From the NCBI GenBank assembly GCA_025358395.1, contig JANYJT010000057.1, positions 1 to 5,183 of the forward strand: a stretch of 5,183 nucleotides of DNA, given 5' to 3'. Below, one piece after another: positions 1 to 5,183 of this stretch (positions are counted from its first letter, which is position 1; each line of letters starts with the position of its first letter). The notes under the pieces were generated by a model. That model was given only the letters and a program-made list of their open reading frames with translations. It had not been told where the DNA came from and ran no database searches. Made by a program: the position numbers and the translations under genes. This DNA comes from Bacteroidia bacterium. Lineage in GTDB: Bacteria > Bacteroidota > Bacteroidia > Bacteroidales > Prolixibacteraceae.

Positions 1-261
1 AATGAACTGGAGTACATCAAAGGCGAAATATGGGCTAATATATGGCAGACTGACACAATTGTTATCATAGATCCTAATACGGGGAAAATAAAGGGAGAAA
101 TCGATTTAAAAGGCTTATCAGGAACTATCCTTCAAAATGAAAGAGGGCAATTGGATGTTTTAAACGGAATTGCCTGGAATCCACTTTCTGATAAAATCTA
201 TGTAACCGGCAAATTTTGGCCTAAAATCTTTCAAATAAAACTATTAAAAAGCCCTAATTAA
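1..261 (+). CDS. Glutaminyl-peptide cyclotransferase (plant/bacterial-type), 3' part only
   Basis: The reading frame is open from base 1 and ends with TAA at 259-261, giving the last 86 residues; the start lies outside the window. The visible part reads [18 protein letters not shown] at its N-terminal end, then [18 protein letters not shown] and [15 protein letters not shown] recognise these as the conserved C-terminal beta-propeller blades of the glutamine cyclotransferase family (the plant-type enzyme, unrelated to the animal zinc enzyme). Known members convert N-terminal glutamine of peptides or proteins to pyroglutamate, releasing ammonia. Bacterial members are usually exported, but the signal region is not in this window, so location is inference. 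The C-terminus ends a few residues after the last motif, so the gene appears intact at its 3' end. It converges on ruvB with a 4-bp overlap of stop codons. Confidence 0.88.
   Translation, partial: NELEYIKGEIWANIWQTDTIVIIDPNTGKIKGEIDLKGLSGTILQNERGQLDVLNGIAWNPLSDKIYVTGKFWPKIFQIKLLKSPN
258..261. other. Shared TTAA: overlapping stop codons of convergent genes
   Basis: The palindrome TTAA holds the plus-strand stop TAA (259-261) of the cyclotransferase gene and the minus-strand stop TAA (260-258) of ruvB. There is therefore no intergenic space, and any transcription terminator for either gene must lie inside the other gene's coding sequence. I saw no GC-rich hairpin followed by a T-run on either side. 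Confidence 0.9.
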
Positions 262-1283
262 AACAAAGTCATTGAATTGTTTCCTCCCGGAATTTTCCCC
301 AAATGACTATATGCCAATTCCGTAACTTCTCTTCCTCTTGGAGTTCGCTTAATAAATCCCTCCTTTATCAGAAATGGCTCATACACTTCTTCAATGGTTC
401 CCGAATCTTCACCAACAGCAGTGGAAATAGTAGAAATTCCAACGGGACCTCCTTTAAATTTATCAATAATGGTGGACAAGATTTTGTTGTCCATTTCATC
501 TAAGCCAAACTTGTCAATATTAAGTGCTTCAAGAGAATACCTCGTAATTTCAATGTCTATTTTGCCATTTCCTTTTACCATGGCAAAATCTCTGACCCTT
601 CTTAAAAGTGAATTTACAATTCTTGGGGTACCTCGGCTTCTTCTTGCTATTTCATAAGCAGCATCATTGTCAATTTTAACATCAAGTATCCTCGCCGAAC
701 GCTTAACAATGCCCGTTAGTACATCAATATCATAATACTCAAGATGACAAGTGATGCCAAATCTGGCCCGCAGAGGACGAGTAAGCAATCCACTTCGTGT
801 AGTTGCTCCAATTAATGTAAATGGATTTAATTCCAGCTGAATGGATCTTGCACTAGGACCTTTATCAATCAGAATATCTATTCTAAAATCTTCCATCGCA
901 GAGTACAAATATTCTTCTACTACCGGACTTAACCGATGGATTTCATCAATGAACAGAACGTCATTTTTTTCAAGATTTGTAAGAAGACCTGCAAGATCAC
1001 CTGGTTTATCCAAAACCGGACCAGAAGTTAATTTCAATTTAACCCCAAGTTCATTGGCAATGATATTGGATAAAGTAGTCTTGCCTAATCCAGGTGGACC
1101 ATGTAACAACACGTGATCCAATGACTCACCTCTCATGATGGCAGCCTGAACAAAAACTTGAATATTGTCTATGATTTTAGTTTGTCCTGAAAAATCAACA
1201 AATTTTAAGGGTCTTAACTGATTGTCAAAATCCTTTTCAGTATCGTCATTAGCAAGATCTCTTAGATCAACAAATTCTCCCAT
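258..1283 (-). CDS. ruvB: Holliday junction branch migration ATPase RuvB
   Basis: The gene encodes 341 residues, a normal length for RuvB, the hexameric AAA+ motor that with RuvA drives branch migration of Holliday junctions during recombinational repair in the cytoplasm. Visible in order: the N-terminal [11 protein letters not shown] region (24-34), Walker [10 protein letters not shown] (62-70), Walker [10 protein letters not shown] (108-116), sensor 1 GATTRSG (159-165), the arginine-finger segment LRARFG (171-176), sensor 2 around RGTPR (217-221), and the C-terminal winged-helix DNA-binding domain with [10 protein letters not shown] and TPRGRE (about 277-319). All catalytic motifs are intact. 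The ATG at 1283-1281 gives the usual short N-terminal extension before the core; no clear Shine-Dalgarno precedes it. ruvA and ruvC are not adjacent. The receiver-domain gene lies 77 bp upstream on the same strand, so co-transcription is possible. One small oddity is Arg169 in [10 protein letters not shown], where I remember Ala or Ser in most relatives. Confidence 0.98.
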   Translation of the reverse strand: MGEFVDLRDLANDDTEKDFDNQLRPLKFVDFSGQTKIIDNIQVFVQAAIMRGESLDHVLLHGPPGLGKTTLSNIIANELGVKLKLTSGPVLDKPGDLAGLLTNLEKNDVLFIDEIHRLSPVVEEYLYSAMEDFRIDILIDKGPSARSIQLELNPFTLIGATTRSGLLTRPLRARFGITCHLEYYDIDVLTGIVKRSARILDVKIDNDAAYEIARRSRGTPRIVNSLLRRVRDFAMVKGNGKIDIEITRYSLEALNIDKFGLDEMDNKILSTIIDKFKGGPVGISTISTAVGEDSGTIEEVYEPFLIKEGFIKRTPRGREVTELAYSHLGKIPGGNNSMTLF

Positions 1284-1360
1284 TCAAATAATTCTTATTC
1301 TATCAACTCTAAATTAATTTTTCTCACCCGATCTTACTAATTCAAAAAATAATTGAAATA

Positions 1361-1762
1361 TTAAAATTCAATGGATTCAATTATCTCAATAAATTTGTAT
1401 GCATTAAATGGTTTTTCCATTAAGTAATCCATTCCATTTTCGAGGCATTTTTGGAAATCATTATTTAAAGTATTAGCAGTAAAAGCAATAATTGGCGTAT
1501 ATCCTCTGCTTTTGTCTTCCAATTCAAATTTTCTGATCTCCAGGGATGATTCATACCCATCCATCACAGGCATCATTAAATCCATCAAAATGACATCAAA
1601 TTTTTGATTTTTAAAGAATTGAAGTCCTTCCAGACCATTACTTGCAGTCTTAACAAAACAATGCAATTTAGTCAAATTAATGCTCATTAGCTTTTGGTTC
1701 AATGAATTATCTTCAACCAGAAGCACTCTCAGGTTTTTTCTAATTTTTTCAGCAGGTATCAT
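1361..1762 (-). CDS. Stand-alone receiver-domain (CheY-like) response regulator
   Basis: The 133-residue product is a single REC domain with nothing attached. After about ten residues comes beta-1 with the metal-binding acidic pair (LLVEDN, Glu17 and Asp18). Then come the phospho-acceptor Asp61 in VILMDLMMPVMDG, the switch Thr95 in AFTAN, and the conserved Lys117 in MEKPF. All residues needed for phosphotransfer from a histidine kinase are present, so it is probably functional. The style (VEDNSLNQKL, MDLMMPVMDGYE) resembles receivers at the C-terminus of hybrid histidine kinases more than receivers of DNA-binding regulators. There is no output domain and no kinase next to it, so partner and output are unknown; a phosphorelay intermediate or a protein-binding switch is inference. 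An in-frame TAA at 1790-1792 lies ten codons upstream, so the ATG at 1762 is the only sensible start. A direct repeat spans this start codon. Confidence 0.93.
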   Translation of the reverse strand: MIPAEKIRKNLRVLLVEDNSLNQKLMSINLTKLHCFVKTASNGLEGLQFFKNQKFDVILMDLMMPVMDGYESSLEIRKFELEDKSRGYTPIIAFTANTLNNDFQKCLENGMDYLMEKPFNAYKFIEIIESIEF

Positions 1763-1772
1763 CAGCAGGTAT
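1749..1772. repeat. 11-bp direct repeat, period 13, across the receiver gene start
   Basis: The plus-strand word TCAGCAGGTAT occurs at 1749-1759 and again at 1762-1772, separated by CA. Read on the gene's strand this is ATACCTGCTGA, TG, ATACCTGCTGA, and the ATG start codon (1762-1760) is made from the last base of the upstream copy plus the spacer. The second copy encodes residues Ile2-Ala4 and the first base of Glu5. It looks like a small tandem duplication that either created or duplicated the region around the start. Confidence 0.9.
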
Positions 1773-2048
1773 GCAAATAAATGAACGAATTAAATAATCA
1801 GGTTCACTTTATAAATAAAGGGTATCCATAAAATGAACAAGTTAATATAATAAATTTTTAATTTATGAAATCTAAAATTGAAATTTTTATTTATATGCTG
1901 TTAATATTGTTTATAATAATTTAAATATATATTAATTTTTGATTTTTAAAAAGATGCTCAATGTTTATTAACTTTATAAATAATTGTTGAACTGATAAAT
2001 ATAGTTTTATTAACAGGTTGTTGATTTTATATATTAGTTATTTTTTTA

Positions 2049-2082
2049 TTTGGATTTTAATAGTAATTTTTTGTAGATTTTG
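2049..2082 (+). promoter_or_regulatory. Possible Bacteroidota-type promoter for rpiB (weak)
   Basis: TTTG at 2049-2052 is followed after 21 bp by TAGATTTTG (2074-2082). This approaches the known Bacteroidota consensus of a TTTG box near -33 and TAnnTTTG near -7, but has one extra T in the second box. It would start transcription roughly 130 nt before the rpiB ATG. A second candidate, TATAAT at 2153-2158, has no well-spaced -35 partner. Both could be chance in this composition. Confidence 0.2.
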
Positions 2083-2083
2083 T

Positions 2084-2108
2084 AAATTATATTTTAAAAT
2101 TATATTTT
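2084..2108. repeat. 12-bp direct repeat, period 13
   Basis: AAATTATATTTT occurs at 2084-2095 and 2097-2108, separated by a single A. It looks like a small slippage-type tandem duplication in AT-rich intergenic DNA just downstream of the candidate rpiB promoter. No function can be inferred from the sequence. Confidence 0.75.
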
Positions 2109-2221
2109 TTAATAAATCAAAATTGCTTTTAGTTAAGTGAAGATGCTTTTGTTATAATTTCCCCAAAATTTATAAACATTTATTAACAAATTTTTATGGA
2201 TTATTTCAAAGTGTTAAAGAT

Positions 2222-2653
2222 ATGGTAAAAATAGCATTGGCATCGGATCATGCAGGATTTGACTTAAAGAATAAAATTAGCTTATTTTTACAGGAGCAAG
2301 GTTATGAAACTATAGATTTTGGCTGTTTTACCAGTGAAAGTTGCGATTATCCTGATTATGCCCATCCTTTGGCATTTGCAGTAGAGGAAGATCCAAATAT
2401 CGTAGGCATTGTTTGTTGTGGATCGGGTAATGGAATTAATATGACTGTTAACAAGCATCAAGGCATAAGATCTGCAATTTGCTGGAATGAAGAAGTTGCA
2501 GAGTTGGCTAAATCTCATAACAATGCCAATGTATGTTCACTGCCTGCACGTTTTCTTTCAACGGAAGTTGCCTTAAAAATTGTTGATGTATTTTTAAATA
2601 CCGATTTTAGCTACGGCAGGCATCAGATTCGTATTAATAAGATACCACTTTAA
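2222..2653 (+). CDS. rpiB: Ribose-5-phosphate isomerase B
   Basis: The 143-residue product is a normal-length RpiB/LacAB-family sugar-phosphate isomerase, which interconverts ribose 5-phosphate and ribulose 5-phosphate in the non-oxidative pentose phosphate pathway in the cytoplasm. Visible motifs are the N-terminal SDHAG (8-12, with Asp9 and His10), DYPDYAH (42-48), CCGSGNG (65-71) carrying the catalytic-position Cys66, NKHQGIR (77-83), KSHNNANV (97-104) with His99, and GRHQIR (132-137) with phosphate-binding arginines. Cys66 and His99 fall at the same numbers as in Escherichia coli RpiB as I recall it, so the enzyme should be active. Some family members also isomerise allose 6-phosphate or galactose 6-phosphate; the sequence alone does not exclude this, but RpiB is the best call. 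The ATG at 2222 begins right at the first beta-strand (VKIALASDH). It is the first gene of the four-gene rightward cluster, with hemW starting 24 bp after its stop. Confidence 0.95.
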   Translation: MVKIALASDHAGFDLKNKISLFLQEQGYETIDFGCFTSESCDYPDYAHPLAFAVEEDPNIVGIVCCGSGNGINMTVNKHQGIRSAICWNEEVAELAKSHNNANVCSLPARFLSTEVALKIVDVFLNTDFSYGRHQIRINKIPL

Positions 2654-2677
2654 TGGTTTTGCTTATTACATAATTTT

Positions 2678-3802
2678 ATGGCTGGATTATATATCCATAT
2701 TCCTTTTTGTAGTGAAAAGTGTATTTATTGTGATTTTTATTCTGGCAATCAGTTATATCTTATAGATGATTATGTAGATGCCATAATTCTTGAAATTGAT
2801 CTTAGATATATCTATTTAGCAGATAAAGAGATCAATACAATTTATTTTGGAGGAGGTACTCCTTCGTTATTGTCAGGTAGTCAAATATCAAAAATCCTTA
2901 AAGAGATATTTTTAAAATTTAATGTTAAATCGGATGTGGAAATCACGATTGAATGCAATCCGGAAAATATTAATTCTTTATATGTAAATCAATTTACAGA
3001 GGCCGGAATCAACAGGGTTAGTCTGGGCATACAATTTTTAGATGATAAAGTGTTGGCTACATTTAATCGAAAGCATACAAAAGCATTGATAATTAATGCT
3101 TTAGATGCGCTTAAATTATCTAATATAAGAAATTTGTCCGTTGATTTGATTTTTTCTGTGCCAGGAATATCTGATCTGGATCTGCTCGATTCTCTTAAGC
3201 TTTTATTGCTATATGATATAAAACATTATTCGGCATACAATTTAACAATAGCAAAAAATTCTAAACTCTTTTGGAAAATTAATAGTGGTGAATTTTTAGA
3301 GAATGATGAAAGTGTTTTTGTGAGTCAGTATTGGATAATATATAATCATTTAATATCGCATGGGTATAGTCAATATGAGGTTAGCAATTATGCGCGGCCT
3401 GGTTATATTTCGAAACATAATCTCGCATATTGGGAGCAGGTACCTTATTTAGGAGTAGGTGTTTCTGCGCACAGCTATAATGGACTTTCTAGACAATGGA
3501 ACCATACGAATATTAAAAAATATATTCGTGACTTAAAAGGGAATGTTGTGGATTTTGAAGTTGAGCAACTTTCTGAAATAGATCTATATAATGAATATGT
3601 GATTTTGAAATTGAGAACGTATTCGGGCATATCGACTTCTTATTTAAAAAATAATTTTGGAATACATCTGGTGGATCATTTTTTATATAATGTAAATAAA
3701 TTGAATCAATTGGGTCATTTTATTTTAATGGGCGATCTTGTTATTCCAAAGGCATCAGATTTGTTATTGGCAGATTATTTGGCAAAAATATTGATTTATT
3801 AA
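2678..3802 (+). CDS. hemW: Radical SAM heme chaperone HemW (coproporphyrinogen oxidase-like)
   Basis: The 374-residue product belongs to the HemN/HemW radical SAM family. Cys11, Cys15 and Cys18 in CSEKCIYCDF form the CxxxCxxC site for the 4Fe-4S cluster. GGGTPS (58-63) is the SAM-binding glycine motif, ECNPE (92-96) and RVSLGIQ (113-119) are family strands, and HNLAYW (247-252) with YLGVGVSAHSYNG (257-269) is the HemW signature. Phe follows the third Cys-Asp where true HemN has a fourth Cys, and the long N-terminal extension of HemN is absent. This argues for HemW, a heme-binding protein thought to deliver heme to target proteins, rather than the decarboxylase. Such proteins are often mislabelled oxygen-independent coproporphyrinogen III oxidase. 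Several usually conserved positions differ: GIQF where I expect GIQS, FSVPG for YGLPG, and LTIAKNS for LT-x-EP-x-T. The ATG at 2678 places the first Cys at residue 11, normal for HemW. Confidence 0.9.
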   Translation: MAGLYIHIPFCSEKCIYCDFYSGNQLYLIDDYVDAIILEIDLRYIYLADKEINTIYFGGGTPSLLSGSQISKILKEIFLKFNVKSDVEITIECNPENINSLYVNQFTEAGINRVSLGIQFLDDKVLATFNRKHTKALIINALDALKLSNIRNLSVDLIFSVPGISDLDLLDSLKLLLLYDIKHYSAYNLTIAKNSKLFWKINSGEFLENDESVFVSQYWIIYNHLISHGYSQYEVSNYARPGYISKHNLAYWEQVPYLGVGVSAHSYNGLSRQWNHTNIKKYIRDLKGNVVDFEVEQLSEIDLYNEYVILKLRTYSGISTSYLKNNFGIHLVDHFLYNVNKLNQLGHFILMGDLVIPKASDLLLADYLAKILIY

Positions 3803-3825
3803 TTATGTAATTTATTAGTAATTTG

Positions 3826-4263
3826 ATGAGTATATATTTTAATTGCGAGGATGTTGTTAGTCCGGGGCTTAATTTTGATTCACTGATTAAGGTGTTGAAA
3901 AGTGAAGTTCGGATTTGTAAGTTCAGGTTAGGAGAAATAAATTATATCTTTTGTAGTGATGCTTTTCTCTTGGAATTGAATGTTAAATTTTTGAACCACG
4001 ATTATTTCACTGACATAATTACTTTCGATTATACTTCCGGTGGAATTATTTCGGGTGATGTGTATATAAGTATTGAAAGAGTGTTGATTAATTCAATTAC
4101 TTTTGAACAATTATTTGAAGATGAGCTTGTAAGGGTTATTGGACATGGATTGTTGCATTTATTAGGTTTCAATGATAAAGAGGAACATGAGATTGACGTA
4201 ATGAGAAGGGCGGAGTCCAGATTGGTAAAAAAATATTTGGATAACATAGGAACCAATCATTAA
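3826..4263 (+). CDS. ybeY: Endoribonuclease YbeY, rRNA maturation factor
   Basis: The 145-residue product is a YbeY/UPF0054 metalloprotein, which acts in 16S rRNA 3'-end maturation and ribosome quality control. The central signature LNVKFLNHDYFTDIITFDY (51-69) corresponds to the family's LN-x-x-(Y/F)R-x-x-D-x-x-TDVLSF block, in what I recognise as the Bacteroidota version, followed by ISGDVYIS (75-82). The metal site is HGLLHLLGFND (107-117): His107 and His111 are present, but the third ligand position, His in most bacteria, is Asp117. I recall Bacteroidota homologues also having Asp there. I chose ATG at 3826; an in-frame TTG directly before it (3823) would add one residue and is a less likely start. 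The gene follows hemW by 23 bp and precedes mnmG by 21 bp, consistent with an operon. Pairing with mnmG fits a shared role in translation. Confidence 0.93.
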   Translation: MSIYFNCEDVVSPGLNFDSLIKVLKSEVRICKFRLGEINYIFCSDAFLLELNVKFLNHDYFTDIITFDYTSGGIISGDVYISIERVLINSITFEQLFEDELVRVIGHGLLHLLGFNDKEEHEIDVMRRAESRLVKKYLDNIGTNH

Positions 4264-4284
4264 TATTTTATTTGAGATATCTTC

Positions 4285-5183
4285 ATGAATTTGAATAGGG
4301 AATATGATGTTATTGTTGTAGGTGGTGGGCATGCCGGTTGTGAGGCTGCAAGTGCTGCCGGAATTTTAGGTTCTAAAGTTTTGCTTATAACAATGGACCT
4401 TAACAGGGTTGCGCAAATGAGTTGTAATCCGGCCGTGGGTGGAATTGCTAAGGGACAAATTGTAAGAGAAATTGATGCCCTTGGCGGGATGATGGGAAAA
4501 ATCACAGATATTAGCTCATTACAGTTTCGAATGCTTAATCGTTCGAAGGGTCCGGCGATGTGGAGTCCCAGGGCGCAGTGTGATAAGATTAAATTCTCAG
4601 AGAATTGGAGAATTGAGCTTCAATTGAATAAAAATGTATTTTTTTGGCAAGGAACTGTCGTTGAATTGATCATTGAGGAAAAGAAAGTTCTTGGTGTTAA
4701 AACTGAGTTGGGGATCGAGTTTCGTGCCAAAGTAGTAATTTTGACCAATGGAACTTTCCTGAATGGTTTATTGCATTTTGGGCAGACCAAGCTTGGAGGG
4801 GGTAGAATTTCAGAACCTGCATCATTTGGGGTTAGTGAGCAATTGAAAAAGTATGGTTTAACTGTTGGTAGAATGAAGACAGGTACTCCTCCGCGATTGG
4901 ATAAGCGAACAATTAATTTTTCTATTTTAGAAGAGCAGGAAGGAGAGGATGGCAGGCAATTTAGTTTTTTTCATAGAAAATCAGTAAGCCTTCCAAATAT
5001 TAACTGCCATATAACTTATACAAATGATAAAGTACATCAAGAGTTGGAAAAGGGGTTTAAATATTCACCAATGTTCGATGGTACTATCAAGAGTTTAGGT
5101 CCAAGATACTGCCCGAGTATAGAGACCAAGTTGGTTGTTTTTTCAGATAAGAGCTCACATCAACTCTATTTGGAACCTGAAGG
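4285..5183 (+). CDS. mnmG: tRNA uridine-5-carboxymethylaminomethyl modification enzyme MnmG, 5' part
   Basis: The frame opens at ATG 4285 and runs off the window, giving about 299 residues of a protein that is usually about 620 long. MnmG (GidA) is an FAD enzyme that works with the GTPase MnmE to place the carboxymethylaminomethyl group at C5 of wobble uridine 34 in certain tRNAs. Visible are the FAD-binding Rossmann motif VVGGGHAGCEAA (11-22), MSCNPAVGGIAKG (45-57) with Cys47, REIDALGG (61-68), MLNRSKGPAMWSPRAQ (83-98), LTNGTFLNG (153-161), GGGRISEPAS (171-180), GRMKTGTPPRLD (195-206), and GPRYCPSIE (272-280) with the conserved Cys276. No frameshift or stop interrupts it. It is the last gene seen in the rightward cluster, 21 bp after ybeY. 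The enzymatic domain is largely included; the C-terminal MnmE- and tRNA-binding helical domain is beyond the window. Confidence 0.97.
   Translation, partial: MNLNREYDVIVVGGGHAGCEAASAAGILGSKVLLITMDLNRVAQMSCNPAVGGIAKGQIVREIDALGGMMGKITDISSLQFRMLNRSKGPAMWSPRAQCDKIKFSENWRIELQLNKNVFFWQGTVVELIIEEKKVLGVKTELGIEFRAKVVILTNGTFLNGLLHFGQTKLGGGRISEPASFGVSEQLKKYGLTVGRMKTGTPPRLDKRTINFSILEEQEGEDGRQFSFFHRKSVSLPNINCHITYTNDKVHQELEKGFKYSPMFDGTIKSLGPRYCPSIETKLVVFSDKSSHQLYLEPE

Larger units (their letters stand above)
1964..2187 (+). repeat. Three dispersed copies of TTTATTAAC
   Basis: The 9-bp word TTTATTAAC is found at 1964-1972, 2006-2014 and 2179-2187, all in the same orientation. The first two are 42 bp apart, close to four DNA helical turns. 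A second shared word, TTGTTGA, follows each of the first two copies (1984-1990 and 2018-2024) but at different spacing, and is absent after the third. A regulatory-protein site is possible, but the strong AT bias of the region makes chance recurrence of AT words a serious alternative. Confidence 0.4.
1763..2221. other. 459-bp AT-rich divergent intergenic region, no gene seen
   Basis: This gap separates the leftward receiver gene from the rightward rpiB. I counted 76 G or C bases in 459 (about 17%), clearly poorer than the flanking genes. I found no convincing short coding frame, tRNA, rRNA, CRISPR array or stable hairpin. It must carry promoters for both directions. Contents I can point to are three copies of TTTATTAAC (1964, 2006, 2179), a 12-bp direct repeat (2084-2108), a weak all-AT inverted repeat (ATAAATT, 3-nt loop, AATTTAT at 1850-1866), and one weak promoter-like match ahead of rpiB. 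The inverted repeat has no GC pairs and is expected by chance in such composition. Confidence 0.85.

Noticed and set aside
303..1116. Plus-strand open frames inside ruvB (303-503, 394-657, 841-1116)
   Set aside because: They lie antisense to a complete ruvB with all motifs; their translations are low-complexity and match no family I recognise.
1284..1360. Separate ruvB promoter in the 77-bp gap
   Set aside because: On the minus strand a TTTTTTG and a TAATTTAG occur, but 26 bp apart, too far for the Bacteroidota consensus spacing; not strong enough to call.
1850..1866. Inverted repeat ATAAATT-TTT-AATTTAT as a terminator or operator
   Set aside because: It has only A-T pairs in an 83% A+T region, so it would be unstable as RNA and is expected by chance.
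1763..2221. Replication origin, suggested by AT-rich DNA a few genes from mnmG (gidA)
   Set aside because: I found no cluster of DnaA boxes; the nearest is a lone GTATCCATA (1822-1830) with two mismatches to TTATCCACA. dnaA and other origin genes are absent.
2288..2518. Minus-strand open frame inside rpiB
   Set aside because: Antisense shadow of a well-conserved gene, with no recognisable motif.
3823..3825. TTG as the ybeY start codon
   Set aside because: An ATG follows immediately in frame, and TTG adds only one residue; ATG is the more likely start.
4029..4505. Minus-strand open frames across ybeY and the mnmG start (4029-4256, 4260-4505)
   Set aside because: Both are antisense to clear YbeY and MnmG coding sequence; the Pro/Ile/Ser-rich translations are typical of reversed coding strands.
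1..5183. Mobile element, CRISPR array, phage or defence system
   Set aside because: No transposase, integrase, terminal inverted repeats, regularly spaced repeats or defence-protein motifs were seen; every coding sequence is a housekeeping or signalling family.

Overview
The window looks like ordinary chromosome from a low-GC member of the Bacteroidota. The assignment rests on protein style: YbeY has the HDYFTDIITFDY and HGLLHLLGF-ND signatures, RpiB has CCGSGNGINM, and MnmG has NPAVGGIAKGQIVREIDALGG, all as I remember them from that phylum. Start codons also lack convincing Shine-Dalgarno sequences. I cannot name a genus.

Left part (1-1762). The window opens inside the 3' end of a plus-strand glutaminyl-peptide cyclotransferase gene. 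It meets the minus-strand ruvB tail to tail, and a shared TTAA (258-261) supplies both stop codons. Upstream of ruvB on the same strand, 77 bp away, is a small gene for a stand-alone receiver-domain response regulator (1361-1762). No histidine kinase or output domain is visible beside it.

Middle (1763-2221). A 459-bp divergent intergenic region holds no gene I can support. By hand count it is about 17% G+C. It contains three copies of a 9-bp word (TTTATTAAC), a short tandem duplication, and only weak promoter-like matches. It must hold the promoters for both directions.

Right part (2222-5183). Four plus-strand genes lie 21-24 bp apart and probably form one transcription unit: rpiB (sugar-phosphate isomerisation), hemW (radical-SAM heme chaperone), ybeY (rRNA maturation/ribosome quality endoribonuclease) and mnmG (tRNA wobble-uridine modification, cut off by the window end after about 299 residues). 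The last two both serve translation; rpiB and hemW are metabolic or cofactor genes with no obvious direct link to them.

I looked for an undescribed system and did not find one. The points worth a second look are modest: the isolated receiver protein with a 13-bp-period duplication across its start codon, the repeated word in the AT-rich divergent region, the Asp in place of the third metal-ligand His in YbeY, and unusual substitutions in HemW.
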